Assembly (NCBI RefSeq): GCF_964355755.1
Contig: NC_092670.1
Location: 2,135,001-2,199,000 of the forward strand
Direction: 5' to 3'
Length of the DNA stretch: 64,000 bases
From: Antedon mediterranea
Lineage: Eukaryota > Echinodermata > Crinoidea > Comatulida > Antedonidae
In this document: positions 50,187 through 62,025 of the stretch, piece by piece
Numbering within the stretch: the stretch's first letter is position 1
How the letters are laid out: each line of letters starts with the position of its first letter
The notes under the pieces: model-generated
Databases searched by the model: none
What the model was told of the DNA's origin: nothing
The model's input: only the letters and a program-made list of their open reading frames with translations
Made by a program: the position numbers and the translations under genes

Positions 50187-50296
50187 GATGGGAAAGGTTT
50201 TGGAGCAAACTTCGAGATGCATACGTACAAACAACATATCATATACATATTGTACGTTTGCATCATTGTGACGTTTGCTCACAAACCCTTCCCATC
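50187..50296. repeat. Imperfect inverted repeat, ~45-bp arms and ~19-nt loop
   Basis: Arm 50187-50230 (gatgggaaaggttttggagc...) pairs with 50250-50296 (ttgtacgtttgcatc...cccatc) with scattered mismatches. It may be a small MITE relic or a transcribed hairpin; it lies between two large transposons. Confidence 0.7.
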
Positions 50297-50509
50297 ATCT
50301 GCCGCTCACGCTCTTTACGATCAACCTTATTGGGGACTGCTGGGTCTGAACTGTCATTCATTCAAGGTTTTTATTCAATAAAGCTAAAATTTACATTGTA
50401 GCCAAAGGCTAAATTGTGTAAAATTTTACAAAATATATATATATTACTGTCCTGTAATTAACAAATCAATTAATATTAATACTATCTAAAAAGTATTTTT
50501 TTTCATTAC

Positions 50510-51734
50510 CAGGGATGTCACCACGCTGGTCGGCGCTGGTCGGCCCCGACCAGCACTCAACATTTCCGACCAGGATTCACAGGCTGCCGACCACCACTAT
50601 TATTTATTAATAATTACGATATTTATATTAGGCCTAGGCCTAGGCCTAACTAAAATTCGTACTAAAACATTTTACCTAGCACATCGTTAATAACAGACAA
50701 GCTAGCCTCATATAGATAAGACAAAAGACTATACAGCAAATGTTTCCGTGGTTACGTACGTTACTTTATTTGTAACACAATACCAGGCCTACTCTGCCCT
50801 GGTATTCATTGTTACAGCTTGTGAGTCATGGCGAACAACGTGCTACGCAGCACAGTGTACAAGTTTAAAGTTCACATAGCGACCATTCAAGCGTTTTATT
50901 TTGCACAGATTAAAAATACAAACAAGTACGCAGTAATTAAAAATGTACAACTACATAGACCTAAACAAAATCATTTTTAATTGCTGAATGTTTTTTCACC
51001 CTACTTTAATTATATTATGTTACTAGTTTTACATTTTTGTACTCTACGAACTATTAAAAAAAAATAAAAAAACATGCGCATAGTTCAGTGGGACCGGGCA
51101 AGTTCGTTCGTTTATGATCGCCGAGCATGGTACAATAATTACACGTCCCTGGGATAACTTCAGGTTGCTGAACTTCAGTTAACCCATAAACACGTGTCTG
51201 TTCTTGCCGGCCATGCACTACATGCTTGCCGCACAGTTGTGAAACAAAAAATCCGGAATTCGCGAATACGCTAAAAAACTCTCGCGCAAAAGAACACGAA
51301 CATTATATCGAGCAACAAGTAGTAAGGTCTAGGCTAATAATTTATCTACAGTATTTGATTGGGGATTAGGCCTAAATAAGGAAGCGCCAGTTTTTGTGGA
51401 ATTCAGATTTTGGGGCATCTATCTAAGCCTTGGCTAGGCCTAGTGGTCGTAGTGTCTACAAGGCTAGGCCTAAGCCTGACGCGATCTATTGCTATTCATT
51501 TCGTAAGCGTTTTTTTGTTTTCGCGAATAATAACGGCGACTCCCCGGTGGTACAAGGTTAGGCCTAGACCTGACGCAATTTGTTGTTATTTATTTTCATA
51601 ATTCTTTATGTTTCGCTAAAATAACGAAACCACCCCCCCCCCGGGATGAACACCGGGGTACCACCCCCCGGGGGGGGGGGGGGGGGGGGGTGTATTTTAG
51701 CGACCGGCACTCCAAAAAGCTGGTGACATCCCTG
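50510..51734. mobile_element. 1.2-kb non-autonomous DNA transposon with CAGGGATGTCACCA ends
   Basis: The left end cagggatgtcacca and the right end tggtgacatccctg are perfect 14-bp inverted repeats. CATTAC abuts both ends (50504-50509 and 51735-51740), a 6-bp target duplication. CAGGG-type termini suggest the hAT superfamily, but hAT duplications are usually 8 bp, so the assignment is uncertain. The interior has no transposase. It includes a C-rich then G-rich run (51631-51690, over 20 consecutive Gs) and TAGGCCTA motifs. The element sits just upstream of the RNF216 homologue. Confidence 0.8.
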
Positions 51735-51892
51735 CATTACGTTGGTTTTAGTTTAGTTTTGTTGGGTGAGTTTAGGTGGTGTGTGTTTAATTCCATTTCT
51801 ACAACGCATCCAGGCGGTTTTTAAATGTGTTGGTAGTTTCGGGAAATGACGACTTCAGTTGGCAAACTTTCCTTCATTTTAGATTGAGAAAA

Positions 51893-54800
51893 ATGGAGAT
51901 TATGAGATTAAGCGCTTTGAGCACACTGGAAGGCATGTTTCCAGACGCCAGTAAGAAGATCCTCAAGTCTTTAATCAACGATACAATCATTTCAGTTGAT
52001 TTATTGGACCAGGAACAGCTTGTTGTGAGGTGTGTGGAAACCTTACTTTCTATGGATACCATCCCTCAAGAAAATAGTAAGTTAAGTCTTTCACATCTGT
52101 TCCGGCACGATTCCTTTCTGGAAAATCTAACGTCAATATTTCATTTTACGACGCTCCACACGGCTATGCGCCAATTGATAAGCGTTTTGATTGGATTTGC
52201 CAACGCCGGAATGGAACCATCTCGGAACAGGTGTGAAAACCCATTAATCAGCTAGGCTAGCGTGTTGTTTGTGCAAAAAGACAAATGATGAAATTGAAAT
52301 TTCATCATATATACAGTCGACTCCGCCTAAGTCGAATTCGCGTAAGTCGAAAAATCGCGAAAGTCGAATTTTTATGAAAGTCCCAATTCTTTCCTATACA
52401 TTACTGTGTAATTTTTATTTGTAAGTCGAATTTTTCTAAGTCAAAATTCGTCTAAGTCGACGTCTTTTTGCGGTCCGAATACAGACATTCTTTAGTGATT
52501 TATATCGTATAAGTCGAAGTCACAAATCACGCGGCAACAACGCGCTAAAAAAGCCGATGAAACGTACGTAATTCGATAAACAAACGACAGAGGAGATAAT
52601 GTGGGACCATATCGGTTCTCTCAAGCAGGTTGTATAGTATAGGTGGCGTCCTACAACTCGCGCTAGTGTATAGTGTATGAGTTGTTTCAGAGTTGAGAAC
52701 TTGAGCGGCGTTTTGTGGGTACCCATTTTGTGCTAGACAGATGGCAATAAACAATGGATACCGATTTCGAATAAGAACCGAAATATATTTATTATACGTT
52801 TTCGTATTGTTTCGGGCTTAAACCATAAAAGAAAATACAGTTTATCATTGCCGATAAAAGAGGCTTAGCATTTATTAGGCCTAGCTAGCTAGCTAGCTAA
52901 GCAAACTCAATTCAAGAAGGCTCATCGCGTGGGCCACGATCGCGACAGGGTCTACTAGGCCTAGCCATAGCGCGGCTAGTGAGTGAGCCTAGGCCTAGCA
53001 TTTTTTTTGCAAATCTGTAAGTCGAAGTTCGCGTAACTCGAATTTTTATACCGGTCCCATTAGATTCGACTTAGGCGGAGTCGACTGTATATATATATAC
53101 AGATGATTTTACTTTAATTAGTCCAGCGCCTTTTTTTCTAGACAGTAATAATATATAATTTATCAATTTAATGATATTGGGTTTTTTCCACAGAATATCC
53201 TGATGTTTCTGAAACAGTTGTAATAAAAGATAACGAAGATGGTGACGAACCGACAATAGTAAAATCACCAGAAGAAGATGGCTATAAACATTTTCCAAAT
53301 TCTTATATGACACAAGATTCACCATCAAGTTTATTGAAGTCTCAAAAGTTTGGTGTAAAGTCAGAGCAAGCTGTTGTTAAAACACCAACGCTTGTCTTCA
53401 AACCAGAACAAACTTTGAATAACAATGACCTTCTGTCCAATTTCCTTCTTAATACTGATTGCTTACTTAAGAAATCAGAAATATTGATTGATGAACTATC
53501 TAAAACACAGACAAATACTTCTAAAAATAATAACATTTTACCAGAGCAGTTCCTGAATACTTCCAATAACTTGGAAAACGTACAAGCAAATGGTTTCGGT
53601 AATAATATGATTATCGGGACCACCGGCAGCTCAAATAAAATAACAACTGAATCGTGTGTTTCGTCAGACTGTAGCGACAACAATGATACAAGTTACAGAC
53701 ATCAATTAAAGCGCCCCCTTGTTGGTTATGAAGTAAATTCTCCTAAATTTGCCCGTTCGGATATATTTTCTGCTGCATCGTCGTCGGAAGTAGTTCCTTC
53801 GTTTATTCCAGACACAAGATATTGTCTTTCACCAAATTTGTTTCCAAGCTGTCAATTCAGAAAAATCTCTGGTGCATCTTCTTCCATCTCCAGACATCCT
53901 GATGCTCTGTACAGAAGTGACAATTCTACTAGTGATTTCGTTGGTGCAGGCTCTGTGTCTTTTGTGTCCAAATTTGGTGACACAGTAAAACAAAAAAAGT
54001 TTCAAAACAAAAGTAGAGATGAAAATAACATTTTGGTAACTCCCCCAAGGAAAACATTTGGACCAGATTTTCTGTCCAAAAATACTACTGGTTTCAATGG
54101 TGCAAGTGCTTTTTCAAGATCTGCTGACAGAGTTAAATATAAAAGCCCATCATATCATAGTCAAACTAACACAAGTGGAGATAAAAATGCCGTTTTGGTA
54201 ACTCCCCCAAAGAAAACATTAGGACCAGATTCTCTGCCGAAAAATGCAAATTTTACTACTGGTTTCAATGGTGCAAGTGCTTTTTCAAGATCTGCTGACA
54301 GAGTTAAATATAAAAGCCCATCATATCATAGTCAAACTAACACAAGTGGAGATAAAAATGCCGTTTTGGTAACTCCCCCAAGGAAAACATTAGGACCAGA
54401 TTCTCTGCCGAAAAATGCAAATTTTACTACTGGTTTCAATGATGCAAGTGCTTTTTCAAGATCTGCTGACAGAGTTAAATATAAAAGCCCATCATATCAT
54501 AGTCAAACTAACACAAGTGGAGATAAAAATGCCGTTTTGGAAACTCCCCCAAGGAAAACATTAGGACCAGATTCTCTGCCGAAAAATGCAAATTTTACTA
54601 CTGGTTTCAATGGTGCAAGTGCTTTTTCAAGATCTGCTGACAGAGTTAAATATAAAAGCCAATCATATCATAGTCAAACTAACACAAGTGGAGATAAAAA
54701 TGCCGTTTTGAAAACTCCTCCAAGAAACATTTTTGGACCAGATTCTGGTCTTATTGGTGCAAGTGCTGTGTCAAAATCTGCTGACAGAGTTAATCATAAA

Positions 54801-57800
54801 AGTCTACAAAAAGTAAGGTTTAATGATGAATCTGCTAGTACCTATCATCACCCAACAACAGGACATCATGTCGGAGGTTACAATCATGTGCATGTATCAG
54901 AATTCGGTAGTACTAATTGGATGTTAAGCGGAAGAAAGGTTGCAAGTCTTAATGGACAGATGGTGTCTATCAAAGAGGTTGATGCTAATAATATGATAGA
55001 TTTGACAGAAACCAGTAATTCACCAAGTTTTCAAGATCTCTACGGCATTGTTCCTGCCAATCCACTTCCCAATTTGCAAACTAACTTTCTTTACTGCCAA
55101 AACATGGTATGTATTTTTATTTTTTTCTTATTTTTCTAAAAATTCAGTTTGTCGAAAGGTATAAAAATGGAATCTTGCTCTGTTCTCTTCGTAGACGTTA
55201 GTTGGGTGTGCAGTATTCTAATCTTTATTTGCACTCAGTTAAGAGGTCATCTGAAATAAAGAGATAATTATAATATTATGTGCCAGTATAAACAAATTAG
55301 AATTTAAGATAATTCCGGAATTCACTGAATATACATGCATGTGTTACTGGTAGGACCGGTGCACACTAGCCTGTTGAGAGGAATCGCCTTTTGTGGCTAG
55401 CAAAACAATCATTCTTTATGGTTACATCAGCATGATATTCAATGTTATTGTTAATCAGATTTGGTGTTTTACAGTTAATTTTACATAAGTTCTTTTTGCA
55501 TTATGCCATATTATTCTAGTAGAGGCTAGCTTATTACTAGCCTCACTGTGACATGGAATATAGGGCAAAGCTAGGCCAACAGCATGATTTTCATTTTTAG
55601 AAAATGCAGAGACGAATTTCAGGTTGGCAAAATAGGGGGATCTTTTGACATCCTTAGGCCTACTAAAAATCCCTACCTACCGACCCTGTTTTTATCAATT
55701 TTCAGTGTGCTTGGGGAACTTTTTTTAGGCCTAATTATGCCATATGGATATATTTACTAATATCTTAATATGTTTTGATCAGATGAATTTAGAACAAGCA
55801 AACAAAATTGTACCATCAATGGTGGAACCAATGGTACAAAAACCAATTTCAGAGGAACCAATGGTACGGGAACCAACTTCACAGAAACCAATGGTACATG
55901 AACCAACTTCAAATAACCAATTGCCAGGGACAACAGTAGTACCTGTAGTGGCACCAGTGGAAGAACTGCCTAGCATTGATGTACAAATGGTAGAAGTGGT
56001 AAGTATCTTAAGTATTCATGTGTGTTAGGGTTGTGTCCCTACCTTTACAATGCATTCCTCTTTTTGCATTTAAGAAATTAAAAACATACAATCCTTTTCT
56101 TCTTTATCTTTTCTGTGCTGATCAGCATCACATTCCCTTTGTCTTCATTTTCTCTCCGATGTCTTTTTTGTGTTCTTTTTTTTTTTGTGATTTGGTGACA
56201 TGTGACTCTTGTGGTCAATTCAATAAAACTTTATTATCCCAAACTCGGGCGGGGGTGGGAATTCATTTGGTTGTGGTAATACAAAGATTCATAAAAACAT
56301 TTAAAAAGCACACAAAAAGGCAAGCACATCAATCATAATAAAAATCTTAAAATATGTTTAAAAAATCACAGAAACCGAAACAAATAGCATAAAAATAAAA
56401 TGAGGTTCTTATAGCACAGCATTGTCTTTTTAGAGTAGCAGTGTAGAATCTAACTAACTGCATGTATTATATGTCAATATTTTTAGTGTCATTAGACAAA
56501 GATCACCAAATTAATGTCTTTTTCTTTTCTAGATGAACCTTATACCAGATATAGAAGTTAACTATTTAAGAGAAAAATTGGCTGGCTTTCAGGGTGGGGA
56601 CAATGCATCTACAGTTCAGAGAATTATCAACTACCTCTTAGAAAACCCTTATCCTAAGCAAACCAAAGAAAATGTAAGTTATATACAATTATAAAAGTAT
56701 GCTATTTTATGTATTTGTGTGTGTTTTTATGTGTAAATTTAAAACATCAAGTTCCAGTTCTAATGTAACATGTTTGTCAGATTGTAAACTAACAGCGTTT
56801 ACATAGGAATTTGGTATTTTCTTATGTCACTGTATGATTTGAACATTTAGTTCTGATCTTCTAAAAGCATCCTAATTGTCCCAATAAGGTTATGTGAGCT
56901 AATCTTTGACATAAACATAATTTTTCAATTCCAGAAAACAACTATGCATGATGAAAGAGAGATTGATTACTTTGTTGATTTTTCTCTATATCCGTCTCAT
57001 ACTTATTGCCAACAAGTACTTAGTCTAATGCAAGCAAAGCATTTTAAGGTAACTTATTCTATTAATATTATATTATAATATTTATTGTAAAGTTTATCTT
57101 ATATAAATGAAGAGTGAACATAGAAGTAAACTGATTTGAATTTAATTTAAATATTGTAAAAAATATATATACTTACTTATTGCTATGATGTTATCCAAAT
57201 TCCTTCACTTTCACTGATGAAGGGCTAGTGTTGCTAGAAAGCTCTGCTAACTTTTCTGGCTGTTTTACTTTATCGTTTTGATTTAGCTTTTCGCTTTTTT
57301 TTTGTATCTTCATTGAGATCCAGCCACTGATACCCACAGCATTGTCATTTGGTATCTCCATTGAGATCCAGCCACTGATACCCACAGCATTGTCATTTTG
57401 TATCTCCATTGAGATCCAGCCACTGATACGTCCACAGCATTGTCATTTGGTATCTCCATTGAGATTCAGCCACTGATACCCACAGCATTGCCATTTTGTA
57501 TCTCCATTGAGATCCAGCCACTGATACCCACAGCATTGGCATTTTGTATCTCCATTGAGATCCAGCCACTGATACCCACAGCATTGTCATTTTGTATCTC
57601 CATTGAGATCCAGCCACTGATACCCACAGCATTGTCATTTGGTATCTTCATTGAGATCCAGCCACTGATACCCACAGCATTGTCATTTTGTATCTCCATT
57701 GAGATCCAGCCACTGATACCCACAGCATTGTCATTTTGTATCTCCATTGAGATCCAGCCACTGATACCCACAGCATTGTCATTTTGTCAGTAATTTGTCT

Positions 57801-60800
57801 TTTGATTTATATACTTACTTATACTTATATCCAAAGTGGTAATGTAAACTACTCAAGATTTTACAGATAATTACATTTATAGAAGATTTTCCTAGATAGC
57901 CTAAAAATCTAAGTAACTTTTCCATTTTGGGGTCTACTTTTCTGCTAAACCAACCTAATGCCTCATCTATACTATCAAACTTTATATGACAAAATATGTG
58001 CCCATATATAGACATGATGATGTCATATCACTACCATATTTGGGAACATCACACTTTTTTTAGCAAACTAGTTTTTGTTTCTTGTGAACTTTATTCAATA
58101 AATTGTGTAGACAGAGCTTTAAAACTATTAATCTCAAGCACTGGTTTTTATTTTAGTTATCTACACAGTTCTTGAGAGACATCCTGTCTATTTATAACCA
58201 TCACTATGCCCCAACTGAGAAAGCAATCCAAGAAATCCTGGAAAAAAACAAAGAAATTACCAAGTGTATGTTACAACCAGGTGAGCACTATAAGGGCGTG
58301 GTCTCGGTCAACATTGCCGGAAAGATGACTCGGAACCTGTCAATCAAAACACTGTTGTGCGGCCGTAAGAACTACAGGCCACCAGCGAATATAATCCCAG
58401 AGTTGCAGGAGGAAATAGATTTTTATAACCGGCAAATTCAGAAAGATATTGAGGTTTGCTTTTTAAATTGTAAATAAAATGCATGTTTTAATTAAGGAAA
58501 GATACAGAGGCTGTTTTCAAATACTTCAAAATCTTTCCAGTAAACTCCTGTTATTTTAATACCTCGTGTGTACAAACGCTATTTCGTATAATACAGATAT
58601 AATTATTTAAATTTGAATGCAGAGGGAATCTCATTATTTAGTTTAGCTACTTATCTAAAACACTTTTGTGCAGCACTATATATTGCAATTTACAAGTATT
58701 TTTATAATTATTCTTTCTTTTTTATTAGTCGACTGATCGAGAGCTTGCAGTCACTCTAAATGGCCAAGAGTATGAACAGGTAAACCTTTGTTAATAAATG
58801 TAAAGCAATGTTATCTTGAGATCACAGTGATAGGAAGACAAGATCGTTTATGGTATTGTATGTGAGCTGTGCTATGTGGAACCATTGTAACTAATGTTGC
58901 ACAGTATTCCAGTTAAACACTATTTGCAGTTAAACAATAATTCCAGTTAAACACTATTTCCAGTTAAACAATTTGTTTAAATGTATCTTATAGCGCTAAT
59001 GGTGTCTTTGATTTCTTATGTGTATATTATAATAGATGGTTGTTGCCGTTAAAAAATTAGTATCAGTTTCATCGAAATTGAAAATAGAAATTTTATAATT
59101 TTGAAAGATTTTAATTCAATTTCTTTTATTTCGGAAATATTTCATCCATCGAAAAACTCTAATAAATTAGCAAACTCTAAGAGCTTAAATATATAAACAG
59201 AATACTTCTCCATCTACAATACATTTTTTAGTTATGGAACAAATATTTGCAAACACATGCAACACTTATATTAATTATTATATATAATTATGAATTAATT
59301 TTTGTGTTTTTATTTTCATATAGGAGGGTCAGTTGATTGAGTGTGGTTGTTGCTATGGTGAAGTAGCCTTTGAACAAATGGTGCAGTGCTCCGACGGTCA
59401 TCTATTTTGCACGATGTGCATGAACAGTTACGCGAAGGAAGCCGTGTACGGTTCGGGCAAACTAAACCTTTCCTGCATGTCTGATGGATGCGAATCAAGG
59501 TTCCCTAAAAGTAAATATCCCTGGTTAATTATGTTTATTCAAAGCTTTTTTACATTAATGTTACAGATGTATTGTCCCCCAAAAACATGAAAAATAAAGA
59601 TTAATAATTATTAAAAATTAAAATTATTATTATAAAATGACAAAAAAAATGGTTAAATTCAACCAAAAACCCATTGACTGGCAGCCAATTTGACTATTTT
59701 TTTCTTTAAATTACAGTTTTTTAGGTAAAGACATTTTCTTTTCGATCTGATTTTTTGTCAAAGTGAATAACTATTAGGTGACATTAAAAGGGCATATTAA
59801 AAAAAAAATGTTTAAAAATTATTTTTTCAGGGGGAAAAGAAACAAATTCATGGTATAATGTTTGCTATTATTCTTTACAGGTCAGCTTGATAAATGTTTA
59901 CCCAAAGACGTAATTGCCAAATATGAGGAACGCCAAAAGGAGGAGTCGCTGAATCTTGCCGATTTAGACAACCTTGTTAAATGTCCATCTTGTGAATTCG
60001 CCGCCATCATGGACACAGACGACAAAGTTTTCAAATGTCAAAATCCGGACTGTCTTAAGGTATTGCTTTGTTTACAAATTAAACAAACAGGAAATAGAAA
60101 CACAGTGGTGTATTGCTGGAGTAAAGACCCTTGGTTTAGCACTCTTAATGGTCCCTCCAATGCTGGGTAGTTGCATTGAGGCTGATAATGCTCTGTGGCC
60201 TATGGGTTTAGCCAGTGAGCCCTCATAGTGGTTACTTAATGTTTTGTTCTTCGGAATTCTTAATTCAATAAGTGGAGTAGTATCTTTTATTTTGGATAAA
60301 TTTAACTTTATACAATGAAGAGCAACTTGAACTTGGTGTATACTAGGATTTGCCTACTTCTTAAAAACTTCCAAAGTTTAACATGTAGTAACTAGTAGCA
60401 GTAAAACACATTGATAGTAATTATTTTTCTTCAAATTCTAGGAAAGCTGTAGATATTGTAAGGAAAACTGGAAAGAACATATTGGTGTCCCTTGCAGCGA
60501 GATAGAAAAGAAAGACGAAACATCGTTACGAGTTTCATACGAGGAACGGATGACAAACGCCAAAATGAGGACGTGTTTTAAATGCAAAACTGGTTATATG
60601 AAAAGTGATGGTTGCAATAAGGTAATGATTACTTGAAATCTACAAGTAGAAATTGCATTTAAATCCGTTCCTAACTTCAATATTTTCTCCCTTTCTGCAC
60701 AGCTTCTTTGCTGAAAGCAAATGTTTCTAGGGCTGTGTCTACTCTTGCGCTCTGTCTACATTATCAAAGTGTATGTGACAAAAAAATGTTATGTGCCCAT

Positions 60801-61394
60801 ATATGGACATGATGATGTCATATCACTACCATATTTAGGCATATCACTACCATATTTAGGCATATCACTACCATATTTGAGCACATCACATTTTTTGTCA
60901 AAATAGTTTGATAGTGTAGACAGAGTTTATAAGTTCTTTTTCTATTTTTAATGTGTAAAATATTTTTTTCCCTAAATTTTTGCTTGAACTTACAATTTAA
61001 GATAACATGCCGTTGTGGAGCTAAGATGTGCTACATCTGCCGATTGCCAAACATTGATTACAATCATTTCTGCCAGCACCCTCGCACTCCCGGTCACACA
61101 TGCGCAAAATGCCAAGCATGCTCCCTTTGGAGTGACCCGAAAGAGGACGACGAACGAGCGGTCAAGGAAATTGAGAAGAAGCTTCAGGAGGAGCGCAAGG
61201 CAAAAGGTATTCACTGTTCATCATAGTATAAAAATAATTATTACGTTAAATATAAATGCTGTAAATATCTTTGTTTGGATTTAAATTAAATTTATTATTA
61301 AACCTAATTTATATTAAATTTTTTGTTTTGTTTGGTAGGATATGATGCAAGGGATGATAAGAAAGGAAAGGCACCGGCAAGATCTACACCATGA
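51893..61394 (+). CDS. RNF216: RBR E3 ubiquitin ligase, RNF216/TRIAD3 homologue (12 exons)
   Basis: Exons inferred at 51893-52076, 53194-55106, 55783-55998, 56533-56673, 56935-57048, 58157-58453, 58729-58779, 59324-59510, 59881-60059, 60442-60621, 61002-61206 and 61339-61394. All are GT/AG and in phase, giving 1,240 codons plus TGA. The first in-frame ATG is 51893. The N-terminus has a CUE/UBA-like helix set ([16 protein letters not shown]). Exon 2 (to residue ~699) is largely disordered, with a 57-aa repeat and a SUMO-interaction-like MIDLTE at ~662. The C-terminal RBR module holds RING1 (~977-1030; [15 protein letters not shown]), IBR (~1070-1115; CPSC, CQNPDC, CRYC) and RING2 (CFKC, then CRCG, CYIC, CQHP). 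Cys1152 in KSDGCNK matches the catalytic thioester cysteine of RBR ligases. A helix after RING2 ([20 protein letters not shown]) matches RNF216. Mammalian RNF216 ubiquitinates immune-signalling and synaptic proteins; substrates here are unknown. Confidence 0.93.
52077..53193 (+). other. Intron 1 of the RNF216 homologue
   Basis: The gtaagtt donor at 52077 was chosen because it alone gives an in-phase, stop-free join (A+AA) to 53194. The frame stays open past this donor to 52255, so a retained-intron form would end there. Most of the intron is the 774-bp transposon. Confidence 0.7.
52314..53087. mobile_element. TA-flanked Tc1/mariner-pogo-like MITE (774 bp)
   Basis: The left end cagtcgactccgcctaagtc and the right end, reverse-complemented, are identical over about 24 bp. 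TA flanks both sides. CAGT-start termini and TA duplication fit pogo/Tigger-type elements. Both sub-terminal regions repeat aagtcgaa several times (possible transposase sites). The interior has only short open frames. It lies in RNF216 intron 1. Confidence 0.8.
54037..54780 (+). repeat. Coding minisatellite in RNF216 exon 2 (171 bp = 57 aa, ~4.5 copies)
   Basis: The units begin near 54034, 54193, 54364, 54535 and 54706; the first spacing is 159 bp, the others 171. Each encodes [18 protein letters not shown], then [17 protein letters not shown], then [17 protein letters not shown]. The inner copies are almost identical in DNA, so amplification is recent. It occupies residues ~344-590 of the ligase. 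Confidence 0.95.
55825..55914 (+). repeat. 30-bp coding repeat in RNF216 exon 3 (10 aa, 3 copies)
   Basis: Three units encode [20 protein letters not shown] and [10 protein letters not shown]. The remainder of exon 3 is also Pro/Val-rich. Confidence 0.9.
57305..57787 (+). repeat. 48-bp minisatellite, ~10 copies, in RNF216 intron 5
   Basis: The unit gtatctccattgagatccag, ccactgatacccacagcatt, gtcatttt repeats every 48 bp with single-base variants; a one-base insertion (gatacgtcc) occurs near 57428. As 48 is a multiple of three and the unit lacks stops in some frames, long open frames appear on both strands without coding meaning. Confidence 0.95.
57956..58122. mobile_element. MITE, family GTCTACACTATCAAAC, copy B
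   Basis: The left end is ctcatctatactatcaaac and the right end is gtgtagacagagctttaa, with the shared interior gatgatgtcatatcactacc. It lies in RNF216 intron 5, ending 34 bp before exon 6. Confidence 0.75.
58908..58976 (+). repeat. ~18-bp minisatellite, 4 copies
   Basis: The unit ttccagttaaacactat/aa repeats with small changes in RNF216 intron 7. Confidence 0.75.
59561..59812 (+). repeat. Dispersed repeat 'TTAAAGATGTATT', copy 2
   Basis: It starts ttacagatgtattgtccccc, then aaaaacatgaaaaataaaga, and later gtcaaagtgaataactatta. It matches 26611-26820 in block order. It lies in RNF216 intron 8. Confidence 0.6.
60747..60930. mobile_element. MITE, family GTCTACACTATCAAAC, copy C
   Basis: The left end is gctctgtctacattatcaaa and the right end is tttgatagtgtagacagagt. 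The inner tatcactaccatatttaggc block is triplicated with a 22-bp period. It lies in RNF216 intron 10. Confidence 0.8.
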
Positions 61395-61440
61395 TGCAAG
61401 GGATGATAAGAATGGAAAGGCACCGACAGGATCTACACCA
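61343..61440 (+). repeat. 49-bp tandem duplication spanning the RNF216 stop codon
   Basis: tgatgcaagggatgataaga at 61343 recurs at 61392 with a few changes. As 49 is not a multiple of three, the first copy ends in STP followed by TGA at 61392-61394, while the second copy lies out of frame in the 3' UTR. Confidence 0.85.
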
Positions 61441-61598
61441 ATGTGATGAGTGCTTGTAAAATGTCATCGTATTTTGTTTAATATACTGTACTACATTGCA
61501 GGGTTTCTTTATTCAATTAAAAATATTCTTTCTATATTTTGTTAGTTTTCCTAACAATTTGGTATACTGTAAATGGTGCTAAACCAAGAATTACTTCT

Positions 61599-61738
61599 GT
61601 CCTTATATGGACAAGATGTGACATATGTCCTTATATGTACAAGTTGTGACACATGTCCTTATTTGGAAAAGATATGACATATGTCCTTATATGGAGAAGA
61701 AGTGACTTATATTCTTACATTGACATGATGTGATGTAT
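61599..61738 (+). repeat. 28-bp minisatellite, ~5 copies
   Basis: The unit tgtccttatatggacaagat, gtgacata starts at 61599, 61626, 61654, 61682 and about 61710. Confidence 0.85.
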
Positions 61739-62025
61739 GTCTGGGTATTGGTCAAATACAGTATGGCCAATCATGAAGGTCATTATTCAATACATTATTT
61801 CTGTTAATTGTATTTCAAAGAATGACAGAATGTTATGGATAAAAAATATTAAAATCTAGACTGTGTTGTTGAATACAATAATATGCATGTGTATCCATAG
61901 CAATATTAATATAGAGTATATTGCTTTTTTGAAAAAACGTTCATGTCCAACTTTTTAAACAAATATGAAAGAATAAGATACTATGTAGGCCTGCTCTTTG
62001 CTATTGTATGATCAGTTACTTTACT

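Noticed and set aside
52077-52255. Extension of RNF216 exon 1 to later donors near 52231
   Set aside because: Splicing from 52231 or 52233 to 53194 gives a frame mismatch or an immediate stop; the gtaagtt donor at 52077 joins in phase.
57393-57793. Open frames of 81-117 codons on both strands
   Set aside because: By-products of the 48-bp minisatellite, which has no stops in several frames; it lies in an intron.
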